A stretch of 64,000 nucleotides of DNA, taken from positions 62,001-126,000 of the forward strand of contig CAZABB010000001.1 of assembly GCA_964483625.1 (NCBI GenBank), given 5' to 3'. A model generated the notes under the pieces. That model saw only the letters and a program-made list of their open reading frames with translations, did no database searches and was not told the DNA's origin. Shown here piece by piece: positions 44,603 to 54,100 of the stretch (the first letter of the stretch is position 1; each line of letters begins with the position of its first letter). The DNA is from JAFGQU01 sp964483625 (GTDB taxonomy: Bacteria; Omnitrophota; Gorgyraeia; Duberdicusellales; 4484-171). The position numbers were made by a program, and so were the translations under genes.

Positions 44603-44962
44603 TTACTTCCCGATAATCATCTTTAACGAAACGACAAGCAAAAATATTCCAAATACTTTTTTGAGAAGCGGCGCGCTCAATTTATGAGCGAATTCCGCCC
44701 CGAGATATCCGCCGAGGAAGAAACCGATGCATACAAAAGCCGCCAGAGATATCTTTACATTCCCTTGAGTATAATACCGCATCGCCGCAAGAAGCCCGAT
44801 CGGGGGGATCATGAGCGCCAGTGTTGTTCCTTGCGCCTGATGCTGGGTCAGTCCAAACAGAAAAATGAACGCAGGAATCAGTATCGTTCCTCCCCCGATA
44901 CCCAGAAATCCACTGGCAACTCCGGCAATCAGCCCTAATATGATATACAGGACAATATGCAT
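44603..44962 (-). CDS. Half-size TauE/SafE-family membrane protein
   Basis: 119 aa, four hydrophobic segments, with VASGFLGIGGGTILIPAFIFLFG, the hallmark first repeat of the TauE/SafE (DUF81) anion exporter family. Full-length members have two such repeats in ~250 aa; this single-repeat protein would have to dimerise. AGGAGGAG precedes the ATG. It lies 8 bp upstream of pyrD, an unexpected neighbour. The transported ion, perhaps a sulfur oxyanion or organic anion, is not indicated. Confidence 0.85.
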   Translation of the reverse strand: MHIVLYIILGLIAGVASGFLGIGGGTILIPAFIFLFGLTQHQAQGTTLALMIPPIGLLAAMRYYTQGNVKISLAAFVCIGFFLGGYLGAEFAHKLSAPLLKKVFGIFLLVVSLKMIIGK

Positions 44963-45000
44963 TCTCTCCTCCTCACCTAGTCTCTGGTTTTCCGTCTATT

Positions 45001-45028
45001 CGCTAACCGCTATACGCTCGCCGCTATT
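45001..45028. repeat. Four tandem degenerate heptamers (CGCTNNN)
   Basis: Four adjacent 7-bp units read CGCTAAC, CGCTATA, CGCTCGC and CGCTATT, ending one base before the stop codon of the glycosyltransferase gene. The same 7-bp periodicity with other core sequences recurs in several gaps of this window. Confidence 0.8.
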
Positions 45029-46180
45029 TTAAAAGCTCGGTTCCACGCAGAAAGTTTTGTATACCCGGGAGCCTTTCAAACCTCCGATAATAAATTTCAA
45101 ATTGGTCAAGTATTTCATCTTGGCGAATTCGCGCCATTTATAGTACGGCTGGATGTTGAAACACGTCTTGAAGTATTGGAAAGCCGTATAGAGCATTCCC
45201 GCTGCGCTTATCCAACTGGCAATACGCAATCCGACCGAATCGAGAAACGCCCATTGCAGAAGGAACGTGGCCAAGAATATGACGGCATACAGATGCATAA
45301 GATGAAAATTGCCGATAAACATGAACCCTTTGACGGGAAAAGGAAACCTTATCAGGGGATGCCGCGGATACTGGCCGATAAACTGAAAAATGATCTCCAT
45401 GAAATTCGCCGCATGTTCCCGTAACAGCGGCGGATGCGCCTGACCGTATGACTGCCATACTTTAAGAAGCGCCTTTAAATCGGCGCGGTGCATATGTTCG
45501 ACACCGGCTTGGGGCAGAAAATAAAACTTCCACCCCTTTTTTCTCACCCGCAGCCCGAAATCCATATCTTCTCCCGTCGGCAATTCCCAGAACCGGCGTT
45601 CGGCATCTTCTATTGCCTGTCGGCGATAGGCAACGTTGGCCGTAACAAAAAAGTAGGCCTGATGGCCGCAGATTTCGGTGGGAACGCATCCATCCAGTTG
45701 GGGGAAATACCCTTCCTGCAGATTGCCGTATCGCCAGGCAACCCGGTTGAAACCGAATGCTTCACAGTAGATTTCCACCAGGTTTTCCGGATCGACACGC
45801 AATGTATATATTTCTCCGCCTATCGCGCCGATCTTTTCATCTTTTCGGAATACATCGAGCGTTTTATGGATCCAGTCCCGGCAGGGAGCGCAGTCCCCAT
45901 CGGTAAAAAAGACATATTCTCCCTCGGCGTGCCGCAGGGCCTGAGTCCGGGCATATCCGGGAGAAGGACAATCCTGTATTTCGATTAATTTGATAAACGG
46001 GTTTTCATTCTGATAATTTCTGATAATCGGAATGGTATTGTCGGTGCTTCCGCCGTCGGCGAAAACGATCTCCCAGCGGTCACGCGGATAATCCACGTTC
46101 ATCAGGTATTCAAACGTCTTACCAATGGTTCGTTCCATATTTCTTACCGGGACGATAATCGATACAAAGGGAGCATCCAT
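45029..46180 (-). CDS. Membrane-associated GT2 glycosyltransferase
   Basis: 383 aa; AAAGGAGGATAAGGT immediately precedes the ATG. GT-A motifs: FVSIIVPVRNMERTI, EIVFADGGSTDNT, YVFFTDGDCAPCRDW (DxD-type), and GEDMDFGLRVRKKGW. Residues ~285-345 contain hydrophobic segments (LMHLYAVIFLATFLLQWAF, IASWISAAGMLYTAF), anchoring it in the membrane as in cellulose synthase-like or dolichol-type GT2 proteins. It lies between pyrK and pyrD with no obvious link to pyrimidines. Product unknown. Confidence 0.88.
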   Translation of the reverse strand: MDAPFVSIIVPVRNMERTIGKTFEYLMNVDYPRDRWEIVFADGGSTDNTIPIIRNYQNENPFIKLIEIQDCPSPGYARTQALRHAEGEYVFFTDGDCAPCRDWIHKTLDVFRKDEKIGAIGGEIYTLRVDPENLVEIYCEAFGFNRVAWRYGNLQEGYFPQLDGCVPTEICGHQAYFFVTANVAYRRQAIEDAERRFWELPTGEDMDFGLRVRKKGWKFYFLPQAGVEHMHRADLKALLKVWQSYGQAHPPLLREHAANFMEIIFQFIGQYPRHPLIRFPFPVKGFMFIGNFHLMHLYAVIFLATFLLQWAFLDSVGLRIASWISAAGMLYTAFQYFKTCFNIQPYYKWREFAKMKYLTNLKFIIGGLKGSRVYKTFCVEPSF

Positions 46181-46200
46181 ACCTTATCCTCCTTTAATGA

Positions 46201-46327
46201 CCCCGATGCCCATCGGGGGAATTAAACCCCGCCCTCTAAGCTGACATCTCGAGCGAAGTCTCCCAAAAACCTCTATCTTTGATTTCACCCCGCTTTCTAT
46301 AATGCTATACTGCATAGAGGGCGGGGT
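46201..46327. repeat. Hairpin and long inverted repeat in pyrK-glycosyltransferase gap
   Basis: CCCCGATG-CC-CATCGGGG (46201-46218) is a perfect 8-bp stem. Separately, ACCCCGCCCTCTA (46226-46238) is the exact inverse of TAGAGGGCGGGGT (46315-46327), 76 bases apart. The 194-bp gap holds no gene. The arrangement resembles a small REP-like or MITE-like element; no flanking target duplication is visible. Confidence 0.5.
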
Positions 46328-46374
46328 CAAATTCGACTATGGATTTTTTCACCTACGCTTTAAAAATCCAAGTC

Positions 46375-47181
46375 TTATTTGAAAATTTCTTTTATATCAA
46401 ATACGGGACCGTCTTTACAAACCCTTTTATACCCCCGGGGAGTGTCAATGACGCACCCCAGGCAAATACCTATCCCGCAGCCCATAAACTGTTCAAAAGA
46501 AACTTCGCATTCACAAAACGGGTATGCTTTCAAAAAACTCGCACATTCGCGAAACATTTCTGCCGGACCGCAGGCATATATTTTCACCCGCGGCTTTTTC
46601 TTCTTTATCTTCTCAAGCTCGGCTTCTAACGCGGTCAACGCCGTACCCCGGAGTCCGAGCGTACCGTCTTCGGTGGCAACGGCAACCTTGAACGAATTCT
46701 TTACGAACTCCTGCCGGCAAAGCACATCTTTTTTTGTCCTGGCCCCCAGAAACGCTTTTTGTATCGCCCGGCGCGACGCTGCCTTCCGCGCGATCGCAGA
46801 CGATAAAAATACAAGCGGCGCGACGCCCATACCGCCGGCCACCAGAAAAACATGAGAATAAGATCCCGACCCGTCTAAAGAAAAACCCCTTCCTAACGGG
46901 CCGATGATATCCAGATTCTCACCGCGCCGGTATTGCGCCAGAAGCTCAGTCCCCCGTCCTACGACCTTAAACAAGACAGACACGTCTTTTCCTTTTATTT
47001 TATGGATACTGAACGGCCGGCGTAAGAGGCTCCCCTTCCCGATATGGAGATGAATAAACTGCCCCGGACGGGCTCTTTTGGCTAATGCCGGGGCCGAGAA
47101 AGAAAGCAGATAGGTCTGAGGCGCGATCTTTTTGACCGTTTTGGTCGGGCAATGAATATTTTTTGCCTTCATCGTGGCCAT
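46375..47181 (-). CDS. pyrK: Dihydroorotate dehydrogenase B, electron-transfer subunit
   Basis: 268 aa ferredoxin-reductase-like protein passing electrons from PyrD to NAD. RRPFSIHKI binds FAD, LVAGGMGVAPLVFLSSAI binds the nucleotide, and the C-terminal [2Fe-2S] loop is seen as FMGCGIGICLGCVID with a fourth Cys in YKRVCKDGPVF. The length matches the family. It is separated from its partner pyrD by a glycosyltransferase and a TauE-like gene but lies on the same strand. Confidence 0.95.
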   Translation of the reverse strand: MATMKAKNIHCPTKTVKKIAPQTYLLSFSAPALAKRARPGQFIHLHIGKGSLLRRPFSIHKIKGKDVSVLFKVVGRGTELLAQYRRGENLDIIGPLGRGFSLDGSGSYSHVFLVAGGMGVAPLVFLSSAIARKAASRRAIQKAFLGARTKKDVLCRQEFVKNSFKVAVATEDGTLGLRGTALTALEAELEKIKKKKPRVKIYACGPAEMFRECASFLKAYPFCECEVSFEQFMGCGIGICLGCVIDTPRGYKRVCKDGPVFDIKEIFK

Positions 47182-47260
47182 ACCCTTTCTATTCTTTTCG
47201 AGAAGAGATGTTTATGTTTATCGAGTATTGATTCCATTGTAACGGAGGGGATTTGACTTC

Positions 47261-49144
47261 TCAAACATTTTTTTCCGCATACCGGGCCGGCAGAGATTCG
47301 ACCCGGGCCTCAAGTAACCCTCGCACCGAATTGCCTACATACATCGCATCGGCATCAAGAAGGTCCCTGCGGGTAAGTATTTTTTCCTCGACACGCGATT
47401 GCCGCAGGAATTCTTCCCGTAATACGCCGGGAAGCAGACCGCATTTCACCGGAGGTGTAAAGAGTCTGCCGTGTTTCTTAAGAAAAATATTGGTCATGGC
47501 CCCTTCGGTCAGCTCCCCCTTTTGATTAAAAAATATGACTTCGAAAAAGCCGCGGCGACGAGCCCGGGCCTGTTCGGATTCATACATCTGCCGACAGGTC
47601 GTTTTGTGATAAAGAAAACCTGAGCGGGGATCGACCATCGTCGAGCTGATCGAAACCTTAACCGGCTCACCCGTCTCTTCTAAAATATCATAGGTAACAA
47701 TCGCTTTTCCCGAAAGTTTCCAGAGCAGGCGCACTTTATAGGCCTTATGAGGCGAGAAGTTTTCGGCAGCCTGATGTAAACGCGTGATAATCCGTTCCCG
47801 GTCATAGAGCCGGCCGAACCAGGCACAGGAATTGCTCAGACGGTTCAAATGAAGATCGAGAAACCGGTAGCCGTTGTGATCCCAACGGATCGTCTCGATC
47901 AGAGAGAATTCCTGATGTGGGTTCAAGAAAAACTGGGCTTTCAGCATCGCCTCTTCAAATTCCTGCTGATCTATCGAGTCATAGACAATCCCGCCCCCGG
48001 TCCCGATCTCACACGTTTTCTTTGATGTATTGACCGCGAGCGTCCGGATGGCGACATTGAAACAGGCTTGCCCGCCGGGAGAAATATAACCGATCGAACC
48101 GGTATAAATACCCCGCGGTTCTTTCTCCAGTTGACGGATAATCTGCATGGTCCGCACTTTCGGCGCTCCGGTTACCGATCCGGAGGGGAAAAGCGCGTTC
48201 AATACATCGGGGGTATCGCACCGTGGGGAAAGCCGCGCCCGGACCGATGAAGTCATCTGATAAAGCGTCGGGTATTCCTCTATGGTAAAAAGTTCATCGA
48301 CTCCGACCTTTTTCACTCCGGCGATCCTGCCCAGATCATTTCTCAGCAGGTCGACAATCATCACGTTTTCCGCCTGTATTTTCGCATCATGCGCAAACCG
48401 CAGTTTATACCGGAGATCTTCTTCCGGACACCTGCCCCGCCGAATCGTACCTTTCATCGGCCGCGTATCAATACGGTCCCGATCCCGGCGGAAAAAGAGT
48501 TCCGGGGAAAACGAAAGAAAATCTTCGTTCCCGGTATGGATATACGCGCTGTAAGCCGTCGGCTGTTTTTTACGCAAAGAAAGGTAAAGTTTCCCGGCAT
48601 CACAGACGAATTGTTCGGATTTTAATTTAAACGTATAATTCACCTGATAGGTTTCCCCGTTTTCGAGATGATTCTTAATCCGGCCGATGGCCTCCACGTA
48701 ATCCCTATGGGTAATGTTGGGGAAAACATGAAAGGAGAGAGGATCGTCAACGGAGTCATCCGGTTTATCCGGTTTAAGCCGCCGGTGATCGAACACAACC
48801 GGTTTCCTACAAACCCCCAGCCAGGCGAGAGGGTAAGGCAATTCATCCGGGATCAGACTGGCGAGCTTCTTCTCAAGAAGATATCCGAACTCATAGCTGA
48901 AAAAACCGCACAGCCAGTTTCCTTGGCGAAGGCATCTCCGGATATCTTTAAAAAAACCATCGAGAGAATCTCCCGGGCGGAATGTAATGATCTCCTGAAA
49001 CCGAGAGAAAAGAAACGAACGGTAATTGCGGGCATCAGGCTTTGCTGTTTCTAAAAACACAAACGGCTCATGACGCGGAACCTTAAGGATCTCCGCGACT
49101 TTCTGCCGTGACAACGGGTAGGTAGTTTTTCGCTTTATTCTCAT
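47261..49144 (-). CDS. pabB: Aminodeoxychorismate synthase component I / lyase fusion (PabB-PabC)
   Basis: 627 aa. Residues ~1-390 are chorismate-binding PabB: NGETYQVNYTFK, TRPMKGTIRRG, MIVDLLRNDLGRIAG, FPSGSVTGAPKVRTM and FNVAIRT. Residues ~400-627 are a class IV PLP lyase of the PabC type: ETIRWDHNG, LYHKTTCRQMYE with the PLP lysine, and GELTEGAMTNIFL. Together they make 4-aminobenzoate for folate from chorismate, the amide N coming from a PabA not seen here. Such fusions are known in many bacteria. It ends 80 bp before pyrK. Confidence 0.93.
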   Translation of the reverse strand: MRIKRKTTYPLSRQKVAEILKVPRHEPFVFLETAKPDARNYRSFLFSRFQEIITFRPGDSLDGFFKDIRRCLRQGNWLCGFFSYEFGYLLEKKLASLIPDELPYPLAWLGVCRKPVVFDHRRLKPDKPDDSVDDPLSFHVFPNITHRDYVEAIGRIKNHLENGETYQVNYTFKLKSEQFVCDAGKLYLSLRKKQPTAYSAYIHTGNEDFLSFSPELFFRRDRDRIDTRPMKGTIRRGRCPEEDLRYKLRFAHDAKIQAENVMIVDLLRNDLGRIAGVKKVGVDELFTIEEYPTLYQMTSSVRARLSPRCDTPDVLNALFPSGSVTGAPKVRTMQIIRQLEKEPRGIYTGSIGYISPGGQACFNVAIRTLAVNTSKKTCEIGTGGGIVYDSIDQQEFEEAMLKAQFFLNPHQEFSLIETIRWDHNGYRFLDLHLNRLSNSCAWFGRLYDRERIITRLHQAAENFSPHKAYKVRLLWKLSGKAIVTYDILEETGEPVKVSISSTMVDPRSGFLYHKTTCRQMYESEQARARRRGFFEVIFFNQKGELTEGAMTNIFLKKHGRLFTPPVKCGLLPGVLREEFLRQSRVEEKILTRRDLLDADAMYVGNSVRGLLEARVESLPARYAEKNV

Positions 49145-49147
49145 AGG

Positions 49148-49951
49148 TTACCTTTGACAACCCGGGCAGAAGCATGTCCCCCGGCCGCCGATAACGGTTT
49201 TTACGATCTTTCTCTTACACCGCCGACACCGTTGTCCGCGCCGCTGATAGACACAGAGATGCCGGACATATTCACCCCCTGATCCATCCGTCTGACGATA
49301 GGTCCGGGCCGTTGTCCCGCATTTTTTAATTGACCGGGTTAAAATCGATCGCAGGCATCGTCTTAAGTTTTTCAGTTCCTTTTGGTTCAATGAATCCGCC
49401 CGACGTTCAGGATGAATACCGGCGCGAAATAAAGCTTCCTGGGCATAAATGTTACCGATGCCGGCAAGAAGCGATTGATCCATTAACAGCGGTTTGATCT
49501 TACCTGATCTGGTTTGAAATATATTCATGAACTCTTTTGCCGATACCTCCAGCGGTTCCGGGCCCATACGACGGATGAGCGATACCTCATCCAGAGTACG
49601 CACCAAACGCACCTCACCGAGAACACGCGAGTCGCAGAACTGGATCATCTCCGCGCCCGCTGCGTGCAGACAGAGCCGGGCGTAACGGTCTACGGTATCA
49701 TCCTGCACAATCCACCCGCTTATCCGTAAATGGATAACAAGAAACCCGCGGGAAGAAAGCTCGAGAATAATCAATTTACCCCGGCGAACGACCGACTGAA
49801 TAGTTTTCCCTTTAAGCCCGCGGACCAATGCCTCTATCGCCACGCCCTTGACAATGCGGGGATCAAGGATATCGATTTTCGTAATCTTTAACGGGACAGC
49901 GCTCACGGCAAGCTGGCGGCAGACGGTTTCTACTTCTGGTAACTCCGGCAT
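49148..49951 (-). CDS. mutM: Formamidopyrimidine-DNA glycosylase
   Basis: 267 aa. It begins MPELPEVET, whose Pro2 and Glu3 are catalytic, with the Lys of the beta-hairpin in the RGKLIILEL stretch. LLMDQSLLAGIGNIYAQEALFRAGI is the helix-two-turn-helix. The C-terminal zinc finger is present as GQRCRRCKRKI and CFCPGCQR. It removes 8-oxoguanine and FAPy lesions and cuts the abasic site. The gene is 3 bp from the pabBC start and followed 9 bp upstream by the YjbQ-like gene, so it is in the same unit. Confidence 0.96.
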   Translation of the reverse strand: MPELPEVETVCRQLAVSAVPLKITKIDILDPRIVKGVAIEALVRGLKGKTIQSVVRRGKLIILELSSRGFLVIHLRISGWIVQDDTVDRYARLCLHAAGAEMIQFCDSRVLGEVRLVRTLDEVSLIRRMGPEPLEVSAKEFMNIFQTRSGKIKPLLMDQSLLAGIGNIYAQEALFRAGIHPERRADSLNQKELKNLRRCLRSILTRSIKKCGTTARTYRQTDGSGGEYVRHLCVYQRRGQRCRRCKRKIVKTVIGGRGTCFCPGCQR

Positions 49952-49960
49952 ATTGTTTCG

Positions 49961-50359
49961 TTATGTATTACGGATGATCTGAACCCACACGGTTCTCGAA
50001 CGCGGGCCGTCGAACTCACAAAAATATACCCCCTGCCACGTCCCCAGCCGTAAAGTTCCCCCTTGAACGATAACCTGCAGAGAATTCCCCAGTAAAGAGG
50101 ATTTAATATGAGCATCGGAGTTCCCCTCTCGGTGCGTATACGCCTGGCTTTGGGGAACAAGTTTTCGCAGGTATGAGATCATGTCCCGGCGTACGCACGC
50201 ATCGGCATCTTCGTTTATCGTCAAAGCCGCAGTCGTATGAGGGCAGAAAACAAAACACACTCCGTTTTCAACCTTTTCTTTATGCACCGCCTCCGCCACA
50301 AGCTGGGTAATATCAATGAATTCTTCCCGGGACCGGGTTGTAACAGGAAATTGCATCAT
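49961..50359 (-). CDS. YjbQ/UPF0047-family protein
   Basis: 132 aa from ATG at 50359; the frame runs back to a TTG within the previous stop region. The family core is intact: FVFCPHTTAALTINEDAD, HREGNSDAHIKSSLLG and LGTWQGVYFCEFDGPRSR. Members have been reported to have weak thiamine-phosphate synthase activity and are often called secondary thiamine-phosphate synthase enzyme; the physiological role is not established. It sits between the zinc-ribbon gene and mutM with almost no gaps. Confidence 0.92.
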   Translation of the reverse strand: MMQFPVTTRSREEFIDITQLVAEAVHKEKVENGVCFVFCPHTTAALTINEDADACVRRDMISYLRKLVPQSQAYTHREGNSDAHIKSSLLGNSLQVIVQGGTLRLGTWQGVYFCEFDGPRSRTVWVQIIRNT

Positions 50360-50363
50360 ACCG

Positions 50364-50600
50364 TTACCCAAAACGCTGGAGAGACCACAAAACGAATAAC
50401 GCCATGACCAGAAGGATCAATCCCCATTTTAATACCGGATGCCTCCTGCGACTGCGATCCACATTGCGGCCGCAATAATAACAGGTAATCGCGTCGCGGG
50501 GAATAGGCTGTGCGCAATGAGGACAGGGTTTCATGGTATTGTAATCGTTCGCTTCGGGAAATTCTTCGGCCGAAGAAAACTGGAAAGAATCATTTTCCAT
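50364..50600 (-). CDS. Small zinc-ribbon membrane protein
   Basis: 78 aa from ATG at 50600 (GGAG 6 bases upstream; the frame's earlier ATG at 50630 overlaps the previous gene and lacks this). CPHCAQPI at ~26-33 and CYYCGRNV at ~40-47 form a zinc ribbon, and residues ~58-74 (WGLILLVMALFVLWSL) form one C-terminal membrane helix. Tail-anchored zinc ribbons of this kind are common but uncharacterised. It overlaps the upstream dUTPase-family gene by 11 bp. Confidence 0.8.
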   Translation of the reverse strand: MENDSFQFSSAEEFPEANDYNTMKPCPHCAQPIPRDAITCYYCGRNVDRSRRRHPVLKWGLILLVMALFVLWSLQRFG

Positions 50601-51117
50601 GCTCGACTCCGAAGTTCTGATATATCCCATTATACGCTCTGGTTGCCTCGATCGGAATGAATACGAGCTGGATGAGCCGGGCGTTCTGTTTTATATCTAT
50701 TCCCGCTTCATTTGCGACAACCAGTAAAAACTCGCTCCTGCCGCAGAATCCCGCGTCCCACACTCCGTTCTGAGCAAAAGCCCCCATGCGTAACAGCGAC
50801 GTCCGGGAAAAGGCCCAGGCGATCATGTTCACCGGCATATGCACCGTTTCGTTGGTACGAACTTTATACGTTCCTGGGGACAGATGCCACCAGCCGAATG
50901 GATCATCGGGATTCTTTTTCTTACACGTCACCACCTGGCCCGGGGGGATAACTCTTTCCGAATTGGAAAAATCAAGAGAGCCTTTTCGGTTCAAGGAGAA
51001 TATCTCTGCGGCCGTAAGGTCGAATCCGTTAGGAGTAATCTGCTTATCAAGATGAATATATCCTTCGATCAGATTCTCTTTTTCGATAAGCTTTTTAATC
51101 TGTTCCCTGTTGAGCAT
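50590..51117 (-). CDS. dUTPase/dCTP deaminase superfamily protein
   Basis: 175 aa. YIHLDKQITPNGFDLT, AWAFSRTSLLRMGAF and GVWDAGFCGRSEFLL match the dUTPase/Dcd trimer fold: the Ser-Arg-Ser-like loop and the VWDAGF active-site strand. The family lowers dUTP or makes dUMP from dCTP or dUTP. The sequence does not settle whether it is a dUTP diphosphatase or a deaminase; the Asp in WDAGF favours the former. It is 22 bp downstream of carB, fitting a pyrimidine role. Confidence 0.85.
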   Translation of the reverse strand: MLNREQIKKLIEKENLIEGYIHLDKQITPNGFDLTAAEIFSLNRKGSLDFSNSERVIPPGQVVTCKKKNPDDPFGWWHLSPGTYKVRTNETVHMPVNMIAWAFSRTSLLRMGAFAQNGVWDAGFCGRSEFLLVVANEAGIDIKQNARLIQLVFIPIEATRAYNGIYQNFGVEHGK

Positions 51118-51139
51118 GGTATTAATTTTGTGCGAGTTC

Positions 51140-54100
51140 TTACGAACGAACAGCGCGCTCTATTTCCCGATGGTAATTCTGAATGCTTTTTACTTTCAGA
51201 TCTTCTTTGTGCAACATCTCAATCGCCGTCGTCGACGCGATTGCTCCGGCGACCGTTGTTACCACGGGGATATTGTATAAAACCGTCGCGCTGCGTATGG
51301 TTATCTCATCTTTACGCGGGATCCTTCCCGAAGGGGTATTAATAATCAACTGGACATCCCGGTTTTTTATGTAATCCAGGATGTTCGGCCGTCCCTCGGA
51401 AAGTTTGGGTAACACCTCTACCTCCAATCCATGATCTCGCAAGGCACGCCCGGTCCCTTCGGTGCTGAGAATCTGAAAATTAAGATTCTTAAGTCGTTTG
51501 GCTATCGGGAGAATTGCCGGTTTATCCTTTTCTTTCACCGAGATAAATACTTTACCTTCTTTAGGAAGAAATTGTGATGCCGCCAGCTGGCTTTTCAGGT
51601 AGGCGTACCCGAAATCGCTGTCGATTCCCATAACCTCGCCCGTCGAACGCATCTCCGGCCCCAGAATAATGTCCACGCCAAAAAAACGGTTAAAGGGAAA
51701 CACCGATTCTTTTATGCACCGGTAGGGAGGGACTATTTCTTTGGTAAACCCGACCTCTTGCAAGGTCTTGCCGGCCATCACCTTGGCGGCGAACTTCGCC
51801 AGAGGGATTCCTACCGCTTTGGAAATAAACGGCACCGTACGCGAGGCGCGGGGATTGACTTCAATGACATAAAGATGATTATCTTTAACGGCAAACTGAA
51901 TATTCATCAACCCGACGATACGGAGTTCTCGAGCCAGGGCATAACTTGCCTCTCTGACTTTTTCCAGCATTTCTTGCGACAGGCTGAAGGTCGGCAGACA
52001 CATTGCGCTGTCGCCGGAATGAATGCCTGCTTCTTCGATATGCTCGAGGATCCCCCCGATAACAAAGGTTGTCCCGTCACCGATAAGATCGACATCAACC
52101 TCAATGGCATCTTCCAGGAACGTATCGATGAGGATTGTCTGATTCATCGAAGAACGCAGGGCGTTATTGACGAAACTTTCCAGCGATTCGGCGTCATAGA
52201 CGATTTCCATCGCCCGGCCGCCCAGCACGTAGGAAGGCCTTACCAGGACCGGATACCCAAGCTTCCGGGCGAACCTTTTGGCTTCTTTGATTGAATGCGC
52301 GATGCCGCTTGCCGGCTGCCTGAGTTCCAGCTTGAGTAACATTTCCCGGAATTTATCGCGGTCTTCGGCACGATCAATATGTTTGGCCTTTGTCCCCAGA
52401 ATCGAAACGCCTTCCTTCTCCAGGCCCAACGCTAAGTTGAGCGGGGTCTGCCCTCCGAATTGCAGAATCACCCCGGAAGGATTTTCCTTCTGTACGATAT
52501 TCATCACGTCTTCTAACGTGATCGGTTCAAAGTAGAGCTTATCGGAGGTATCATAGTCGGTCGATACGGTTTCGGGGTTACAGTTAACCATGATAACCTC
52601 GATGTTCTCCTCCTTCAGAGAGAAGGCCGCATGCACACAGCAATAGTCGAACTCGATACCTTGTCCGATACGGTTGGGTCCGCCGCCTAAAATCATCACT
52701 TTTTTTCTTTGAGAAGAACGGACTTCGCATTCGGTCTCGTATGTAGAGTAATAGTACGGGGTCCGGGCATGAAATTCCGCAGCACAGGTATCGACAAGTT
52801 TATACGTTGTTTGAACGCGATGCTTCTTGCGTAACCGGCGTATTTTCTTCTCCGGTACGCCGGTCAGCTTTCCCAGGTATGCATCCGAAAATCCGTATTG
52901 CTTAGCCTGACGCAAAGAATGTGCGGTCACTTTTTTCGCCGCGCGCAAAAACTGTTCCCTATCGATAATTTCCTTCATATTATGCAAAAACCAGGTGTCG
53001 ATTTTAGTCAGCGCGTAGATCTCATTGACGGTATATCCGGCACGGAACGCGTCGGCAATAGCAAACAGCCGTTTTTCGTTGGGGACAACCAGATATTCCT
53101 TTATCTTATCCTTTACGTGCTGCTCTGCCATATCTCTCTGCTCGAACAAAGAGCCGAATCCGCACTCTCCGATCTCTAAGGCCCGAACGCCTTTCTGGAG
53201 CGCTTCCTTAAACGTACGCCCGATAGCCATTACTTCTCCCACCGACTTCATCGACGTCGTAAGGGTAGGATTAGCGCCGGGAAACTTCTCGAACGTAAAC
53301 CGGGGGATCTTTACCACGCAATAATCCAGTGCCGGCTCAAAAGACGCCGGGGTCTCTCCGGTAATATCGTTGGGAATTTCATCCAGCGTATACCCCACCG
53401 CAAGCTTCGCCGCGATCTTGGCGATAGGGAACCCCGTAGCCTTGGAAGCCAGAGCCGAAGAACGCGACACCCGCGGATTCATCTCGATAATTACCATCCG
53501 GCCGTCGGCGGGATTGACAGCAAACTGAACATTACTCCCTCCAGTCTCAACGCCGATAGCCCGAATGGTTTTTATCGTTGCCGTTCTCATTTTTTGATAT
53601 TGAATATCGGTCAGCGTCTGCACCGGGGCAACCGTGATGGAATCACCGGTATGCACCCCCATCGGGTCGAAATTCTCTATCGAGCAGACGATAACAACAT
53701 TGTCTTTTTTATCCCGCATGACCTCAAGTTCGAATTCCTTCCAGCCCAGAAGGCTTTCCTCGATAAGCACCTCCCGGATGAGGCTTAAATCCACCCCGCG
53801 CGTAACCAATTCCTTGAATTCTTCCTTGTTATAGGCAATCCCGCCCCCGGTACCTCCCAGAGTAAATGCGGGACGGATCACACAGGGTAATCCGATATAC
53901 TCAAGGACTTCCTCGGCTTCTTGCAAGGAATAGACTGTTTTGGACCGGGGAAGATCAATCCCCGCTTTATACATTGTTTCCTTAAAAAGCTCGCGGTCCT
54001 CAGCCCGGGCAATAACGTCCTCATTGGCTCCAATAAGCTCAACATTATGTCTTTTGAATACCCCCTGTTTGGACGCCTCAAAAGCGACATTGAGCGCCGT

